Source of the DNA: Subdoligranulum sp. | GTDB taxonomy: Bacteria; Bacillota; Clostridia; Oscillospirales; Ruminococcaceae | Direction: 5' to 3' | NCBI GenBank assembly: GCA_004555405.1 | Contig: SFIE01000016.1 | Location: 1 to 62,816, forward strand | DNA: 62,816 nucleotides | Shown: positions 33,378 to 42,718 of the stretch, piece after piece | Layout of the letters: the number at the start of each line of letters is the position of its first letter | Position numbering within the stretch: the first letter of the stretch is position 1 | Position numbers and translations under genes: made by a program | The notes under the pieces: generated by a model | What the model was told of the DNA's origin: nothing | Database searches by the model: none | Seen by the model: only the letters and a program-made list of their open reading frames with translations

Positions 33378-35372
33378 ATGAGCGATATGGAAAAAAAGAC
33401 CCCTGCTGCAGAGTCCGGCAGCACCAATAAAAAGCCCGCCCGCCGTTACTACGGCCGCAAGCCCCGTCAGGCCCAGCGCCCCAAGGCGGCAAAGCCCGCA
33501 GCCAAGGCCGAGGCACAGCCCGAGCAGGGCGAAAAGCCCGCCCGCGCCCCCAAGCAGCCCAAAATGGCTGCCCGGGCGGCCCGTCAGCCTGCTGCTCGCG
33601 CCCAGCGCACACCGGCAGCTGTCAAGGCCAAGGTGTCTGCCGAGAAAAAGCTGCCTGCCCAGCGCACCCCGCGCCCTCAGCGCGCCAGCCGCCCGGCACC
33701 GCACGAAAAGGGCGCCGAGCTGCACATTTATCCGCTGGGCGGTTTGGGCGAAGTGGGCAAAAACATCACCCTGTACGAGTGCAGGGGCGATATGCTGCTG
33801 GTGGACAGCGGCTCGATCTTCCCCGATGAGGATATGTACGGCATTGATCTGGTGATTCCCGATTTCACTTTTGTCAAGCAGAACCGTGAAAAGATCAAGG
33901 GCGTGATCATCACCCACGGCCACGAAGACCATATCGGCAGCCTGCCGTATCTTCTGCGCCAGTGCCCCATGCCGGTGTACGCCACACGCCTGACCATCGG
34001 CCTGATCAAAAACAAGCTGGATGAGCATGGCCTGCTGGCCTCCACCAAGCTGATTGAAATTCGCAGCAACGAAAAATTCCGCTTGGGCTGCTTTACCATT
34101 GAGCCCATTCATGTAAACCACTCCATTCCCGATGCCGTGGCCTTTGCCATCGACAGCCCGGCGGGCGTGGTGATCCAAACCGGCGACTTTAAGGTGGACT
34201 ACACCCCGCTGGCAGGCGGCGTGACCGATCTGGATTCCTTTGCGCGCTACGGCGAAAAAGGCGTGCTGGCGCTGCTGAGCGATTCCACCAACTCTGAGCG
34301 CCCCGGCTTTACCGCCACCGAGCAAAAGGTGGCCGAGGGCGTGCGCAAGCTGTTTGTCAAGGCCGGCAAGCGCCGCATTATCATTGCCACCTTTGCCAGC
34401 AACCTGTACCGTGTGCAGCAGATCATTGATCTGGCGGTGGAAAGCGGCCGCAAGGTGGCCGTTTCGGGCCGCAGCATGGTGAACAATGTGGCCATGGCCA
34501 TGGAGCTGGGCTATCTGCACGCCCCCGAAGGCGTGATGGTGGATATGGAGCAGCTGCGCAGCTATCCCCCCGAAAAGCTGGTGATCATCACCACAGGCAG
34601 CCAGGGCGAGCCGCTGAGCGCACTCAGCCGCATGGCCAGCGCCAGCCACCGCAACATCAAGGTGGGCCCCGGCGATTTTATCATCATTTCGGCCAACCCT
34701 ATTCCCGGCAACGAAAAAATGGTCACCAAGGTGGTAAACGGCCTGCTGAAGCTGGGCTCGGAGGTGATCTACGAAAGCATGTACGATGTACACGTTTCGG
34801 GCCACGCCTGCCAGGAAGAACAAAAGCTGATCTTAACGCTCACGCACCCCAAGTGCTTTATTCCTGTGCATGGTGAATACAAGCAGCTCAAGCGCCATGC
34901 AGACACAGCGCTGTCGCTGGGCATCATTCCCAAAGAAAACATCCTCATTCCCGAAGTAGGCCAGGATATCTGCCTTTCCGAAGCCGGGCTGCGCCTGGGT
35001 GAAAATGTGCCCAGCGGCATGGTGCTGGTGGACGGCCTCGGCGTGGGCGATGTGGGCAATGTGGTGCTGCGTGACCGCCGCCACCTGAGCGAGGACGGTA
35101 TCATCATCGTTACGGCCACCGTGGAAAACGGCACCGGCCGCGTGCTGGCCGGCCCCGACCTGATCTCGCGCGGATTTGTGTATGTAAAGGAAAGCGATGC
35201 GCTGATGGGCGGCGCGCGCACCCTGATGGAATCCACCATGGATCGCAGCCTTGCCGAGGACGGGCTGGACTGGAACACGGTCAAGGGCCGTATGCGTGAG
35301 GCGCTTTCCAGCTATATCTACCGCAAAACCAAGCGCAGCCCCATGATTCTGCCCATTTTGATGGAAGTATAA
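33378..35372 (+). CDS. rnj: Ribonuclease J
   Basis: Metallo-beta-lactamase/beta-CASP nuclease for mRNA decay and rRNA maturation (5'-3' exo- and endonuclease). 664 residues from the ATG at 33378, which has GGAGG 5 bases upstream. About 112 N-terminal residues form a basic Lys/Arg/Ala/Pro-rich extension before the catalytic core opens at L-H-I-Y-P-L-G-G-L-G-E-V-G-K-N. H-G-H-E-D-H (180-185) binds the two zinc ions; S-G-R-S-M and S-G-H-A are beta-CASP motifs; the C-terminal domain is present. Core length is normal (about 550); the extension makes the protein unusually long. Confidence 0.93.
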   Translation: MSDMEKKTPAAESGSTNKKPARRYYGRKPRQAQRPKAAKPAAKAEAQPEQGEKPARAPKQPKMAARAARQPAARAQRTPAAVKAKVSAEKKLPAQRTPRPQRASRPAPHEKGAELHIYPLGGLGEVGKNITLYECRGDMLLVDSGSIFPDEDMYGIDLVIPDFTFVKQNREKIKGVIITHGHEDHIGSLPYLLRQCPMPVYATRLTIGLIKNKLDEHGLLASTKLIEIRSNEKFRLGCFTIEPIHVNHSIPDAVAFAIDSPAGVVIQTGDFKVDYTPLAGGVTDLDSFARYGEKGVLALLSDSTNSERPGFTATEQKVAEGVRKLFVKAGKRRIIIATFASNLYRVQQIIDLAVESGRKVAVSGRSMVNNVAMAMELGYLHAPEGVMVDMEQLRSYPPEKLVIITTGSQGEPLSALSRMASASHRNIKVGPGDFIIISANPIPGNEKMVTKVVNGLLKLGSEVIYESMYDVHVSGHACQEEQKLILTLTHPKCFIPVHGEYKQLKRHADTALSLGIIPKENILIPEVGQDICLSEAGLRLGENVPSGMVLVDGLGVGDVGNVVLRDRRHLSEDGIIIVTATVENGTGRVLAGPDLISRGFVYVKESDALMGGARTLMESTMDRSLAEDGLDWNTVKGRMREALSSYIYRKTKRSPMILPILMEV

Positions 35373-35375
35373 TCC

Positions 35376-35404
35376 TTGCTGAAAACGACCGGGTATGATA
35401 TAAT
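35376..35404 (+). promoter_or_regulatory. Promoter of rplI-dnaB
   Basis: TTGCTG, a 17-base spacer and TATAAT. The -10 box lies inside the left arm of the hairpin at 35389-35439. Confidence 0.6.
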
Positions 35405-35439
35405 CATCTTTATGATGAAATATCATGCCCGGCATTTTT
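35389..35439 (+). terminator. Terminator of rnj overlapping the rplI promoter
   Basis: CCGGGTATGATAT and ATATCATGCCCGG pair at 12 of 13 positions around an 18-base loop and are followed by CATTTTT. Confidence 0.7.
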
Positions 35440-35477
35440 CGGCCCGGGACAATTTTATACAATAGAGGTGTGTTATT

Positions 35478-35924
35478 ATGAAGGTCATTCTCAAGCAGGA
35501 TGTAAAATCCATTGGCAAAAAAGACGAGATCCATGAGGTTTCGGACGGTTACGCCCGCAACTTTTTGTTCCCCCGCGGTCTGGCCGCGGAGGCTGATGCC
35601 ACCGCGCTGAACATTGCAAAAACCAAAAACGAGGCCAAGGCCCATCATCAGGCCGAGGCTTTGGCTGCCGCCAAGGCTCTGGCTGCCCGCATTGAGGGCC
35701 AGACCGTTGAAGTCAGCGTAAAGGGCGGCGCTTCCGGCCGCACCTTCGGCAAGGTGACAGCCAAGGATGTGGCCGAGGTGCTTTCCGCCATGCTGGGGGA
35801 AACCATCGACAAGAAAAAGATCGATCTGGGCCGCGACATCAAGGAATTCGGCGTGTACGAAACCGTGATCAAGCTTTGCCCCGGCGTGAGCGCCAAGTTT
35901 AAAGTGAATGTGAAAGAGGCATAA
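35478..35924 (+). CDS. rplI: 50S ribosomal protein L9
   Basis: Binds 23S rRNA at the L1 stalk side of the large subunit. 148 residues with the conserved N-terminal M-K-V-I-L-K-Q-D-V and G-Y-A-R-N-F-L-F-P-R-G-L-A, a long connecting helix rich in Ala/Lys and Glu, and the C-terminal domain with G-R-T-F-G-K-V-T. AGAGGTG lies upstream. dnaB follows after 41 bases, the classic Firmicutes pairing. Confidence 0.97.
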   Translation: MKVILKQDVKSIGKKDEIHEVSDGYARNFLFPRGLAAEADATALNIAKTKNEAKAHHQAEALAAAKALAARIEGQTVEVSVKGGASGRTFGKVTAKDVAEVLSAMLGETIDKKKIDLGRDIKEFGVYETVIKLCPGVSAKFKVNVKEA

Positions 35925-35965
35925 CCGTTTTGTCAGATACCAAGCAGAGCAGGGAGGTGTGAGCA

Positions 35966-37369
35966 ATGGCCCGGACAAACAGCCTTTCTTTGGAAAGCAT
36001 GGGCGTAGACCTGCCCTATAATATGCAGGCCGAGCAATCGGTGCTGGGCGCGGCTATGCTCAAGCCCGATCTGGTATTGACCGACCTTATCACCCGCCTG
36101 CGGCCCGAAATGTTTTATTCGGCCCAAAACCGCGCGGTGTTTGAGGAAATGGGCAATCTGTTCACCGAGGGCGATCAGGGCATTGATCTGGTCACATTGA
36201 TGGACGCCGTGGGGCGCAGCGGTGCGTTTGACAGCGCCGATGATGCCAAGGTGTATCTTACCAGCCTGGCCGAAACCGTGCCGAGCATCAGCAACTACAA
36301 GGCCTATGCAGACATTGTAGAGGAAAAATACAAAACCCGCCTGCTGATGGAGGTGGCCCGCAAAATTTTAGAGCGGGGCACCGAAGGCCCGGATGTCGAT
36401 CAGCTGCTGGAAAACGCCGAGCAGGAGATCTATGCCATCCGCACAGGGCAGGGGGCCAGCGCCACCAAGCAGCTGCGCGATGCCATTATTGAAACGCTGG
36501 GCAACCTGCAGCGGCTTTCCGGCCCGGATGCTGCCAAATATGCGGGCATTCCCACCGGCTTTCGCTATCTGGATGCCGTGCTCACCGGCCTTGGCCGCAG
36601 CGACCTGATCATTTTGGCAGCCCGCCCCGGTATGGGTAAAACCAGCTTTGCGCTGAACATTGCCACCAATGTGGCCAAGCAGCAAAAGGTGCCGGTGGCG
36701 GTGTTCAGCTTGGAAATGACCTGTGAACAGCTGGCCGACCGTATTCTTTCCAGCGAAGCGGGTGTGGACAGTCAGGCGTTCCGCACGGGCCGCCTTTCGG
36801 GCGAGGACTGGCGGGATCTGGCACACGCCAGCGATGTGCTGTGCGATGCACCGATTTTTATCGACGATAGCTCCGGCCTTTCGGTGGCGGAAATGAAAGC
36901 CAAGATCCGCCAGCTGAATCAGGACCCCAAGCGGGATAAGATCGGCCTGGTGGTGGTGGACTATCTGCAGCTGATGACCACCGGCAAGCGCACCGAAAAC
37001 CGCGTGCAGGAGATCAGCGAGATCACCCGTAACCTGAAGATCACGGCCAAAGAGCTGAATGTGCCCATCATCGTGCTTTCGCAGCTTTCCCGTTCGGTGG
37101 AAAAAAACGGCAGCAGCAGCCGCCGCCCCCAGCTGAGCGACCTGCGTGATTCCGGTTCGATCGAACAGGATGCCGATGCCGTGTTGTTTTTGTATCGTGA
37201 GGCCTATTATAACCGCCAGAACAGCGAGGACAATCAGGCCGATGAAAATGTGGCCGAGTGCATCGTGGCCAAAAACCGCCACGGCGAAACCGCCACGGTG
37301 CAGCTGGGCTGGGACGGCGCGCACACACGCTTCCTGGATGTGGATCTGAGCCATGCAGACGACCGTTGA
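35966..37369 (+). CDS. dnaB: Replicative DNA helicase
   Basis: Hexameric helicase of the replication fork. 467 residues: N-terminal collar domain starting L-P-Y-N-M-Q-A-E-Q-S-V-L-G-A, linker helix, and RecA-like motor with Walker A in A-R-P-G-M-G-K-T-S-F-A (near residue 220), V-V-D-Y-L-Q-L-M (Walker B) and S-Q-L-S-R-S-V-E. S-G-S-I-E-Q-D-A-D is the arginine-finger region. GGGAGGTG lies upstream of the ATG. No intein. Its 3' end overlaps tilS by 17 bases. Confidence 0.97.
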   Translation: MARTNSLSLESMGVDLPYNMQAEQSVLGAAMLKPDLVLTDLITRLRPEMFYSAQNRAVFEEMGNLFTEGDQGIDLVTLMDAVGRSGAFDSADDAKVYLTSLAETVPSISNYKAYADIVEEKYKTRLLMEVARKILERGTEGPDVDQLLENAEQEIYAIRTGQGASATKQLRDAIIETLGNLQRLSGPDAAKYAGIPTGFRYLDAVLTGLGRSDLIILAARPGMGKTSFALNIATNVAKQQKVPVAVFSLEMTCEQLADRILSSEAGVDSQAFRTGRLSGEDWRDLAHASDVLCDAPIFIDDSSGLSVAEMKAKIRQLNQDPKRDKIGLVVVDYLQLMTTGKRTENRVQEISEITRNLKITAKELNVPIIVLSQLSRSVEKNGSSSRRPQLSDLRDSGSIEQDADAVLFLYREAYYNRQNSEDNQADENVAECIVAKNRHGETATVQLGWDGAHTRFLDVDLSHADDR

Positions 37370-38765
37370 AGCAGCCGCACAGGCGGTACAGCATTTTGAA
37401 GAAACCGCGCTGGCATTTGCCGCACGCGAGGGGCTTTTTGCGCCCGATATCAGGGTCATTGCGGCCTGCTCCGGCGGGGCAGACAGCATGGCCCTGCTGC
37501 TGTTTCTGCTGCGGCAAAAAGCCCGGCTGGGCATTCGGCTGGAGGTGTGCCATGTCAACCATGGCCTGCGCGGCGAATCGGCAAACCGTGACGAAGCTTT
37601 TGTGGCGGAGTTCTGCCGCGCGCACGGCCTTTGCCTGCATCGCTTTTCCCCCAAGGCCCCGCCGCCGCAAAACGCAGGCGAGGATTGGGCTCGCAAGCTG
37701 CGCTACGGCTTTTTTGCATCCCTTTTGCAGCAGCCGCACACGGTGATCGCCACCGCGCACACCCTCACGGATCAGGCGGAAACCCTGCTGTTTCGCGCTG
37801 CGCGGGGCACAGGCATACACGGCCTTGCGGGCATTCCCGCAAAACGCCCCGGATTTTGCCGCCCGCTGCTGTGCCTTTCCCGGGGGGAAACCGAAGCCTA
37901 TTGCCGCGCTTTGGGGCAGGCATGGGTGACGGATGAAACCAATCTGACCGATGCCTATGCCCGCAACCGCCTGCGCCGCCATGTGCTGCCGGTGCTGAAG
38001 GGGGTAAACCACAAGACCGAGCAGGCGCTGGGGCGGCTGGCGCAGCAAAGCCGCCGGGTGGATGCCTATCTGGCCCGCCGCGCCCAAGGCCTTTTGCAAA
38101 GCGCCGAGGCAGAAAACAACGCGTGGCAGTTGGCGGTGCTGCAAAAAGCCGACCCGGTAGAGCTGGAATGGGCGCTGCACGCACTGGCTGCGCACCAGCG
38201 TGACCCCGACCAAAAAACCGTGCAGCGGCTCTGGCAGCTGGTGCAGCAGGGCAGCGGCAGTGTGCAGCTTACCGAAAAGGCTGTTTTTACAGCAAAAAAT
38301 GGATGCCTGCGCCTGCAGGTCTCTGCGCCGCCGCCCGCCCCGCCCCTGCCGCCGCAGCCGCTTTTGCCCGGCGAATACAGCCTGCCGGGCGGCTATGAAC
38401 TGCGCATTCAGGTTATTCCGGTGGAAAATTTGAAAAATACAGCCAATATTCACAAAAAAGACTTAAATTGGCTTGCGGATTATGATAAAATACTTTCCGG
38501 TACTCTTTTGCGCACCCGAAAACCGGGCGACAGCTTTTGTCCGGCGCGCAGAGGGCAGACCAAGAGCTTGAAAAAACTGTATAACGAACTGGGGCTTTCG
38601 GCGCAGCAGCGCTGTCAGCTGCCCTTGCTGGCGGCACAGAATACGGTGCTTTGGCTGTGGGGGCAGGGCTTTGCCGCAGGGCTTTTGCCCACCGAAGAAA
38701 CCAAGCGCATACTTTTACTCACAGAATGTCACAATAAAGGAGAACATTATGAAAGCAATGGATGA
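37353..38765 (+). CDS. tilS: tRNA(Ile)-lysidine synthetase
   Basis: Modifies C34 of the CAU-anticodon isoleucine tRNA with lysine so that it reads AUA. 470 residues. A-C-S-G-G-A-D-S-M (about 44-52) is the ATP-pyrophosphatase loop; V-N-H-G-L-R and A-H-T-L-T-D-Q-A-E-T-L-L are family motifs. The C-terminal substrate-binding domains include R-K-P-G-D-S-F and K-K-L-Y-N-E. It overlaps dnaB upstream and hpt downstream by 17 bases each, so translation is coupled. Confidence 0.94.
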   Translation: MQTTVEAAAQAVQHFEETALAFAAREGLFAPDIRVIAACSGGADSMALLLFLLRQKARLGIRLEVCHVNHGLRGESANRDEAFVAEFCRAHGLCLHRFSPKAPPPQNAGEDWARKLRYGFFASLLQQPHTVIATAHTLTDQAETLLFRAARGTGIHGLAGIPAKRPGFCRPLLCLSRGETEAYCRALGQAWVTDETNLTDAYARNRLRRHVLPVLKGVNHKTEQALGRLAQQSRRVDAYLARRAQGLLQSAEAENNAWQLAVLQKADPVELEWALHALAAHQRDPDQKTVQRLWQLVQQGSGSVQLTEKAVFTAKNGCLRLQVSAPPPAPPLPPQPLLPGEYSLPGGYELRIQVIPVENLKNTANIHKKDLNWLADYDKILSGTLLRTRKPGDSFCPARRGQTKSLKKLYNELGLSAQQRCQLPLLAAQNTVLWLWGQGFAAGLLPTEETKRILLLTECHNKGEHYESNG

Positions 38766-39300
38766 GGATATCCTGCAGGTACTGGTGACCGAGGAACAGC
38801 TGAAGGCCAAAGTGCAGCAGCTTGGTGAACAGATCAGCCGCGACTATGAGGGCAAGGATCTGCTGCTGGTGTCGATCTTGAAGGGCAGCGTGGTGTTTAT
38901 GGCCGATATCATGCGTGCCATCAAAATTCCCAGTGCCATCGATTTTATGGTGGTCAGCAGCTACGGCGGCGCCAACACCACCACCACCGGCCTTGTAAAG
39001 ATCATTAAGGATCTGGACAGCGATCTTTCCGGTAAGGATGTGCTGATCGTAGAGGATATTCTGGATACCGGCGTTACGCTTTCCAAGCTGGTGCCCATGC
39101 TGAAAATGCGCCGTCCCAACAGCGTAAAGATCTGCGCCATTCTGGATAAGCCCGAGCGCCGCAAGGCCGATATCCATGCCGATTATCTGGGCTTCCAGGT
39201 GCCCGATGAATTTGTGGTGGGCTATGGCCTTGACTACGATGAAAAATACCGCAATCTGCCCTATGTGGGTGTGCTGAAGCCCGAAGTGTACAGCAAATAA
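38749..39300 (+). CDS. hpt: Hypoxanthine phosphoribosyltransferase
   Basis: Salvages hypoxanthine and guanine into IMP and GMP with PRPP. 183 residues from the ATG at 38749, which has AAAGGAG 6 bases upstream. V-E-D-I-L-D-T-G-V-T-L is the PRPP loop, L-K-G-S-V-V-F and S-S-Y-G-G complete the active site, and V-G-Y-G-L-D-Y-D-E-K-Y-R-N-L-P is diagnostic. tilS-hpt-ftsH order is conserved in Firmicutes; here a 99-bp repeat copy separates hpt from ftsH. Confidence 0.96.
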   Translation: MKAMDEDILQVLVTEEQLKAKVQQLGEQISRDYEGKDLLLVSILKGSVVFMADIMRAIKIPSAIDFMVVSSYGGANTTTTGLVKIIKDLDSDLSGKDVLIVEDILDTGVTLSKLVPMLKMRRPNSVKICAILDKPERRKADIHADYLGFQVPDEFVVGYGLDYDEKYRNLPYVGVLKPEVYSK

Positions 39301-39321
39301 TTCCCCGGCGGGCATTTATAA

Positions 39322-39420
39322 GGCAACACCGCACAATTCCCGCATTACGGCTTAAGTACCGCTCCGACGGCTGCCGCACCTCGCTCGCCGTATCGGCACT
39401 TAGAATTATGCGGTATTGCC
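39322..39420 (+). repeat. Miniature inverted-repeat element, full copy A
   Basis: 99 bp with 18-bp terminal inverted repeats (GGCAACACCGCACAATTC and GAATTATGCGGTATTGCC, 16 of 18 symmetric). It is about 92% identical to the reverse complement of 55334-55432. No reading frame inside. Confidence 0.85.
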
Positions 39421-39454
39421 ATAAAATCGTTTTTTTAGAACAGGAGTTGATTTT

Positions 39455-41623
39455 TTGCAGCGCAAACCTCGATTTAACGGTGTACTGCTCGCCCTTGTGT
39501 TGGTGGCGGTTCTGGTAGTGGTCACCGCGTTCACCTCAGGCTTTTCCGGCGAAACCAACAGCATGAGCTACTCGAAGGTAGTCAGCTATTTTGAAAACCA
39601 GCAGGTCACTGCTTTTAACTTGGATCTCAACAACAGCACCATCGAACTGTGCCTGAAAGAAGGCAAGGTGGAGCTGCCCAAGGAAAGCAAGCCCCTGAAC
39701 GAAACCGTTTCCAGCTTTTCGGATGCCGAAACCGCGGGCCTTCTGGGCCTGGGCGGCGGCGAACAGGTGCTGGAGCCCAACGGCGGCAGCTATGTGGTAA
39801 AATACAAACTGCCGTACATCTATTATTTCCTGGATGATATGCGCCAGTATATCGATGCCTACAATGAGGCCAACCCCGATGCCCCCATGGTGTACGATAT
39901 GCAGGCCGTGCGCACCAGCATCCCCTGGATGGAGATCATGATGTATGTGGTCATTCTGGGCAGCATGGGCTTTGTGTTCTTCTCCATGTATCGCGGCGGC
40001 GCCGGTGGCGGCGGTGTGATGAATGTGGGCCGCGCCAAGGTGAAAGACCAGCAGGAGGGCCAGCGCAAGGCCACCTTTGCCGATGTGGCAGGCGCTGATG
40101 AAGAAAAGGCCGAGCTGGAAGAAGTGGTGCAGTTTTTGCGCAATCCCGGCCAGTTCAACAGCCTGGGCGCACGCATTCCCCACGGCGTTTTGCTGGTGGG
40201 CCCTCCGGGCACCGGTAAAACCCTGCTGGCCCGTGCCTGTGCAGGCGAGGCCGGTGTGCCGTTCTATTCCATTTCCGGCTCTGACTTTGTGGAAATGTAT
40301 GTAGGCGTGGGCGCAAGCCGTGTGCGCGACCTGTTTGAAAAAGCCAAAAAGAGCATGCCCAGCATTATCTTTATCGACGAGATCGATGCTGTGGGCCGCC
40401 AGCGCGGTGCCGGCCTTGGCGGCGGCCATGACGAACGCGAGCAGACCCTGAACCAACTGCTGGTGGAAATGGACGGCTTTGATGCCAACGAAGGCGTGAT
40501 CGTAATGGCGGCCACCAACCGCGCCGACATTCTGGATAAGGCACTTCTGCGCCCGGGCCGCTTTGACCGCCAGATCTATGTGGGCCTGCCCGATGTGAAG
40601 GGCCGCGAAGAAATTCTGAAGGTACACACCCGCAACAAGCCCCTGGGCCCGGATGTGGATCTGCGCACCATTGCCCAAACCACCGCCGGTTTTGCAGGCG
40701 CTGATCTGGAAAACCTTGTCAATGAGGCTGCGCTGCTGGCCGCCCGTGTGGGCAAAAAAGCCATCACCCGCAAGGAGATCGAGGAAGCCAGCATCAAAGT
40801 GGTGGCAGGCCCCGAGAAAAAGAGCCATGTGGTCACCGAAAAGGAAAAGCGCCTCACGGCCTATCACGAGGGCGGCCACGCCATCACGGGCTATTTCTGC
40901 CCCACGCACGATCCTGTGCATCAGATCAGCATTATTCCCCGCGGGCAGGCCGGCGGCTATACCATGTATCTGCCGGATAAGGACCCCAGCTATGTCACCA
41001 AGGGCGCTATGCAGGAAAACATCATCTGCCTGCTGGGCGGCCGTGTGGCCGAGCAGCTGATTCTGGACGATATTTCCACCGGCGCTTCCAACGATCTGGA
41101 GCGTGCCACCCAAACGGCCCGGGCCATGGTAACGCGCTACGGCTTCTCGGACCGTCTGGGCCCCGTGGTGTACGGCACCGACCAGAACCAGACCTTCCTG
41201 GGCCGTGATCTGGGCCAGGGCCGCGGCTACAGCGAGGAAGTGGCCAGCGAGATCGACCACGAGATCCGCGATATCGTGGACGAAGCCTACGAGGCTGCCC
41301 GCCGCATTCTGAGCGAGCATCTGCCCGAGCTGCACAAGCTGGCTGCCGCGTTGATCCAGCGCGAAAAACTGAGCGGCGAGGAATTCCGCACTATCATGGA
41401 GGGCGGCGAACTGCCCCCGCTGGAAGCCGATGCCCCCGCAGCCCCTGCCGAAACCAATGCACCGGCTGAAAATACCGAGGAAACCGCCGAAGCAGCCGAG
41501 AGCGCAGAGAATGCCGAGGCAGCCGAAAGCGCTGAAACGGCGGAAAGCGCCGAAGCAGCCGAGAGCGTGCAGCCCGGCGAAACCGAGCCTGCCTCCACAG
41601 ACGACGAGCCCAAGGGCGAATAA
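39455..41623 (+). CDS. ftsH: ATP-dependent zinc metalloprotease FtsH
   Basis: Membrane-anchored AAA+ protease that removes misfolded membrane and regulatory proteins. 722 residues from a TTG with AGGAG 8 bases upstream. Two membrane helices (about 8-27 and 153-175) flank a short outer domain; Walker A G-P-P-G-T-G-K-T starts at 249; I-F-I-D-E-I-D-A is Walker B; the zinc site is H-E-G-G-H from 471 with the third ligand in the following helix. The last 80 or so residues are a low-complexity Ala/Glu/Ser tail of repeated A-E-S-A-E units, longer than in most FtsH proteins. Confidence 0.96.
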   Translation: MQRKPRFNGVLLALVLVAVLVVVTAFTSGFSGETNSMSYSKVVSYFENQQVTAFNLDLNNSTIELCLKEGKVELPKESKPLNETVSSFSDAETAGLLGLGGGEQVLEPNGGSYVVKYKLPYIYYFLDDMRQYIDAYNEANPDAPMVYDMQAVRTSIPWMEIMMYVVILGSMGFVFFSMYRGGAGGGGVMNVGRAKVKDQQEGQRKATFADVAGADEEKAELEEVVQFLRNPGQFNSLGARIPHGVLLVGPPGTGKTLLARACAGEAGVPFYSISGSDFVEMYVGVGASRVRDLFEKAKKSMPSIIFIDEIDAVGRQRGAGLGGGHDEREQTLNQLLVEMDGFDANEGVIVMAATNRADILDKALLRPGRFDRQIYVGLPDVKGREEILKVHTRNKPLGPDVDLRTIAQTTAGFAGADLENLVNEAALLAARVGKKAITRKEIEEASIKVVAGPEKKSHVVTEKEKRLTAYHEGGHAITGYFCPTHDPVHQISIIPRGQAGGYTMYLPDKDPSYVTKGAMQENIICLLGGRVAEQLILDDISTGASNDLERATQTARAMVTRYGFSDRLGPVVYGTDQNQTFLGRDLGQGRGYSEEVASEIDHEIRDIVDEAYEAARRILSEHLPELHKLAAALIQREKLSGEEFRTIMEGGELPPLEADAPAAPAETNAPAENTEETAEAAESAENAEAAESAETAESAEAAESVQPGETEPASTDDEPKGE

Positions 41624-41650
41624 GCTGCGCACCGCCAAAGGAGCGATAGT

Positions 41651-42628
41651 ATGGAACAAAATTTTAATCTGTTGGCACAGTCGCGTGCCAACTACTATAC
41701 CCAGGGCAGCCCCGTGCAGTTTGTGCGTGTTGAGCTGCTGAAAGGCGAAGAAACCGGCGAAGTGGCTGTTTGCCTCACCTTTAAAAATGTTTCCAGCGAA
41801 ACCATTACGGGTCTGGTGGTAAAGTACAAGTGCAAAAACCGCCAGGGCCAGGTGATCTGCGAGGACCAGTATTACTACGAAAACATCAGCGCCGGGCAGG
41901 GCGATCTGTTTGGCATGGACGATGCCGTGTATGTCAGCAACGAGCCTGTGGGCAGTGTGGATGTAGAGCTGGACCAAATGTTTTTGCAAAGCGGCAAGGC
42001 CGTGGCGCTGGGCGAATATAAGCGCCTGCGCCTGCCTGCCCCGCGTGAGCTGCCTGCCGCTCTGGCAAAGCAGCTGTGCGAAAGCACCGGGCGCGAGGAT
42101 ATGAAATATATCCCCCAGGTGATCGAGCAGGGCTGGTATTGCGCCTGCGGTGCGTTCCACCCCAAAGAGGAAAACACCGTGTATTGCAGCGAGTGCGGAT
42201 GTGACCGTATCCTGCTGCAGAACACGCTTTCCGGAATGCTGCAGAAGGCCCGGGAAGAACAGGCTGCCGCCAAGGCGCAGCCGGATGAAGCCGACGGCAC
42301 CCGTGTGATCGGCCAGACCGTCCCTGCCATGACCGATCAGGAGCGTTTTGCGGCGGCCTATCACAGCCGCAATGCCGCCCCGCTGGACGAGGAAGAGGAA
42401 GAAGAGGACGATAACACCCGTGTGTACGGCAAAAACAATGCCGCCGCCCCCTCTGCCCCCGAGCCCCAGCAGGACTATGAGCCGGAAGAAGAGCCCGAGG
42501 AAAACGAGGGCACTGCCCCCGACGATGTGCTGGCCGCCAATGTGATCCGCTGGGCACCGCCCATTACCGTGATCCTGTGTGCGCTGGTTATTGCCGCAAC
42601 GGTGGTATATCATCTCGTAGTACAATAA
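41651..42628 (+). CDS. Tail-anchored zinc-ribbon protein of unknown function
   Basis: 325 residues. The N-terminal 130 form a beta-rich domain; a compact cysteine cluster follows (C164, C166, then C179, C182 and C184), consistent with one zinc ribbon. A long acidic, disordered stretch (about 200-295, with E-E-E-E-E-E-D-D) leads to a single C-terminal membrane helix (about 302-323) with almost nothing after it, so most of the protein faces the cytoplasm. It is 27 bases after ftsH and ends at a strong terminator, which suggests co-transcription. Family not recognised. Confidence 0.75.
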   Translation: MEQNFNLLAQSRANYYTQGSPVQFVRVELLKGEETGEVAVCLTFKNVSSETITGLVVKYKCKNRQGQVICEDQYYYENISAGQGDLFGMDDAVYVSNEPVGSVDVELDQMFLQSGKAVALGEYKRLRLPAPRELPAALAKQLCESTGREDMKYIPQVIEQGWYCACGAFHPKEENTVYCSECGCDRILLQNTLSGMLQKAREEQAAAKAQPDEADGTRVIGQTVPAMTDQERFAAAYHSRNAAPLDEEEEEEDDNTRVYGKNNAAAPSAPEPQQDYEPEEEPEENEGTAPDDVLAANVIRWAPPITVILCALVIAATVVYHLVVQ

Positions 42629-42629
42629 G

Positions 42630-42668
42630 AAAATAACAGCTGCCCCGCGCGGGTGGCTGTTATTTTTT
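42630..42668 (+). terminator. Terminator after the ftsH unit
   Basis: AAAATAACAGC and GCTGTTATTTTTT pair around a GC-rich loop. Confidence 0.9.
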
Positions 42669-42718
42669 GGGCGCGCGCAGGAAATACTTTTGCGGAAAGC
42701 TGCCTGAAACTGCGCGCC

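Noticed and set aside
39536..42625. 1029-codon minus-strand open frame opposite ftsH
   Set aside because: Shadow frame; ftsH with Walker and zinc motifs is on the other strand.
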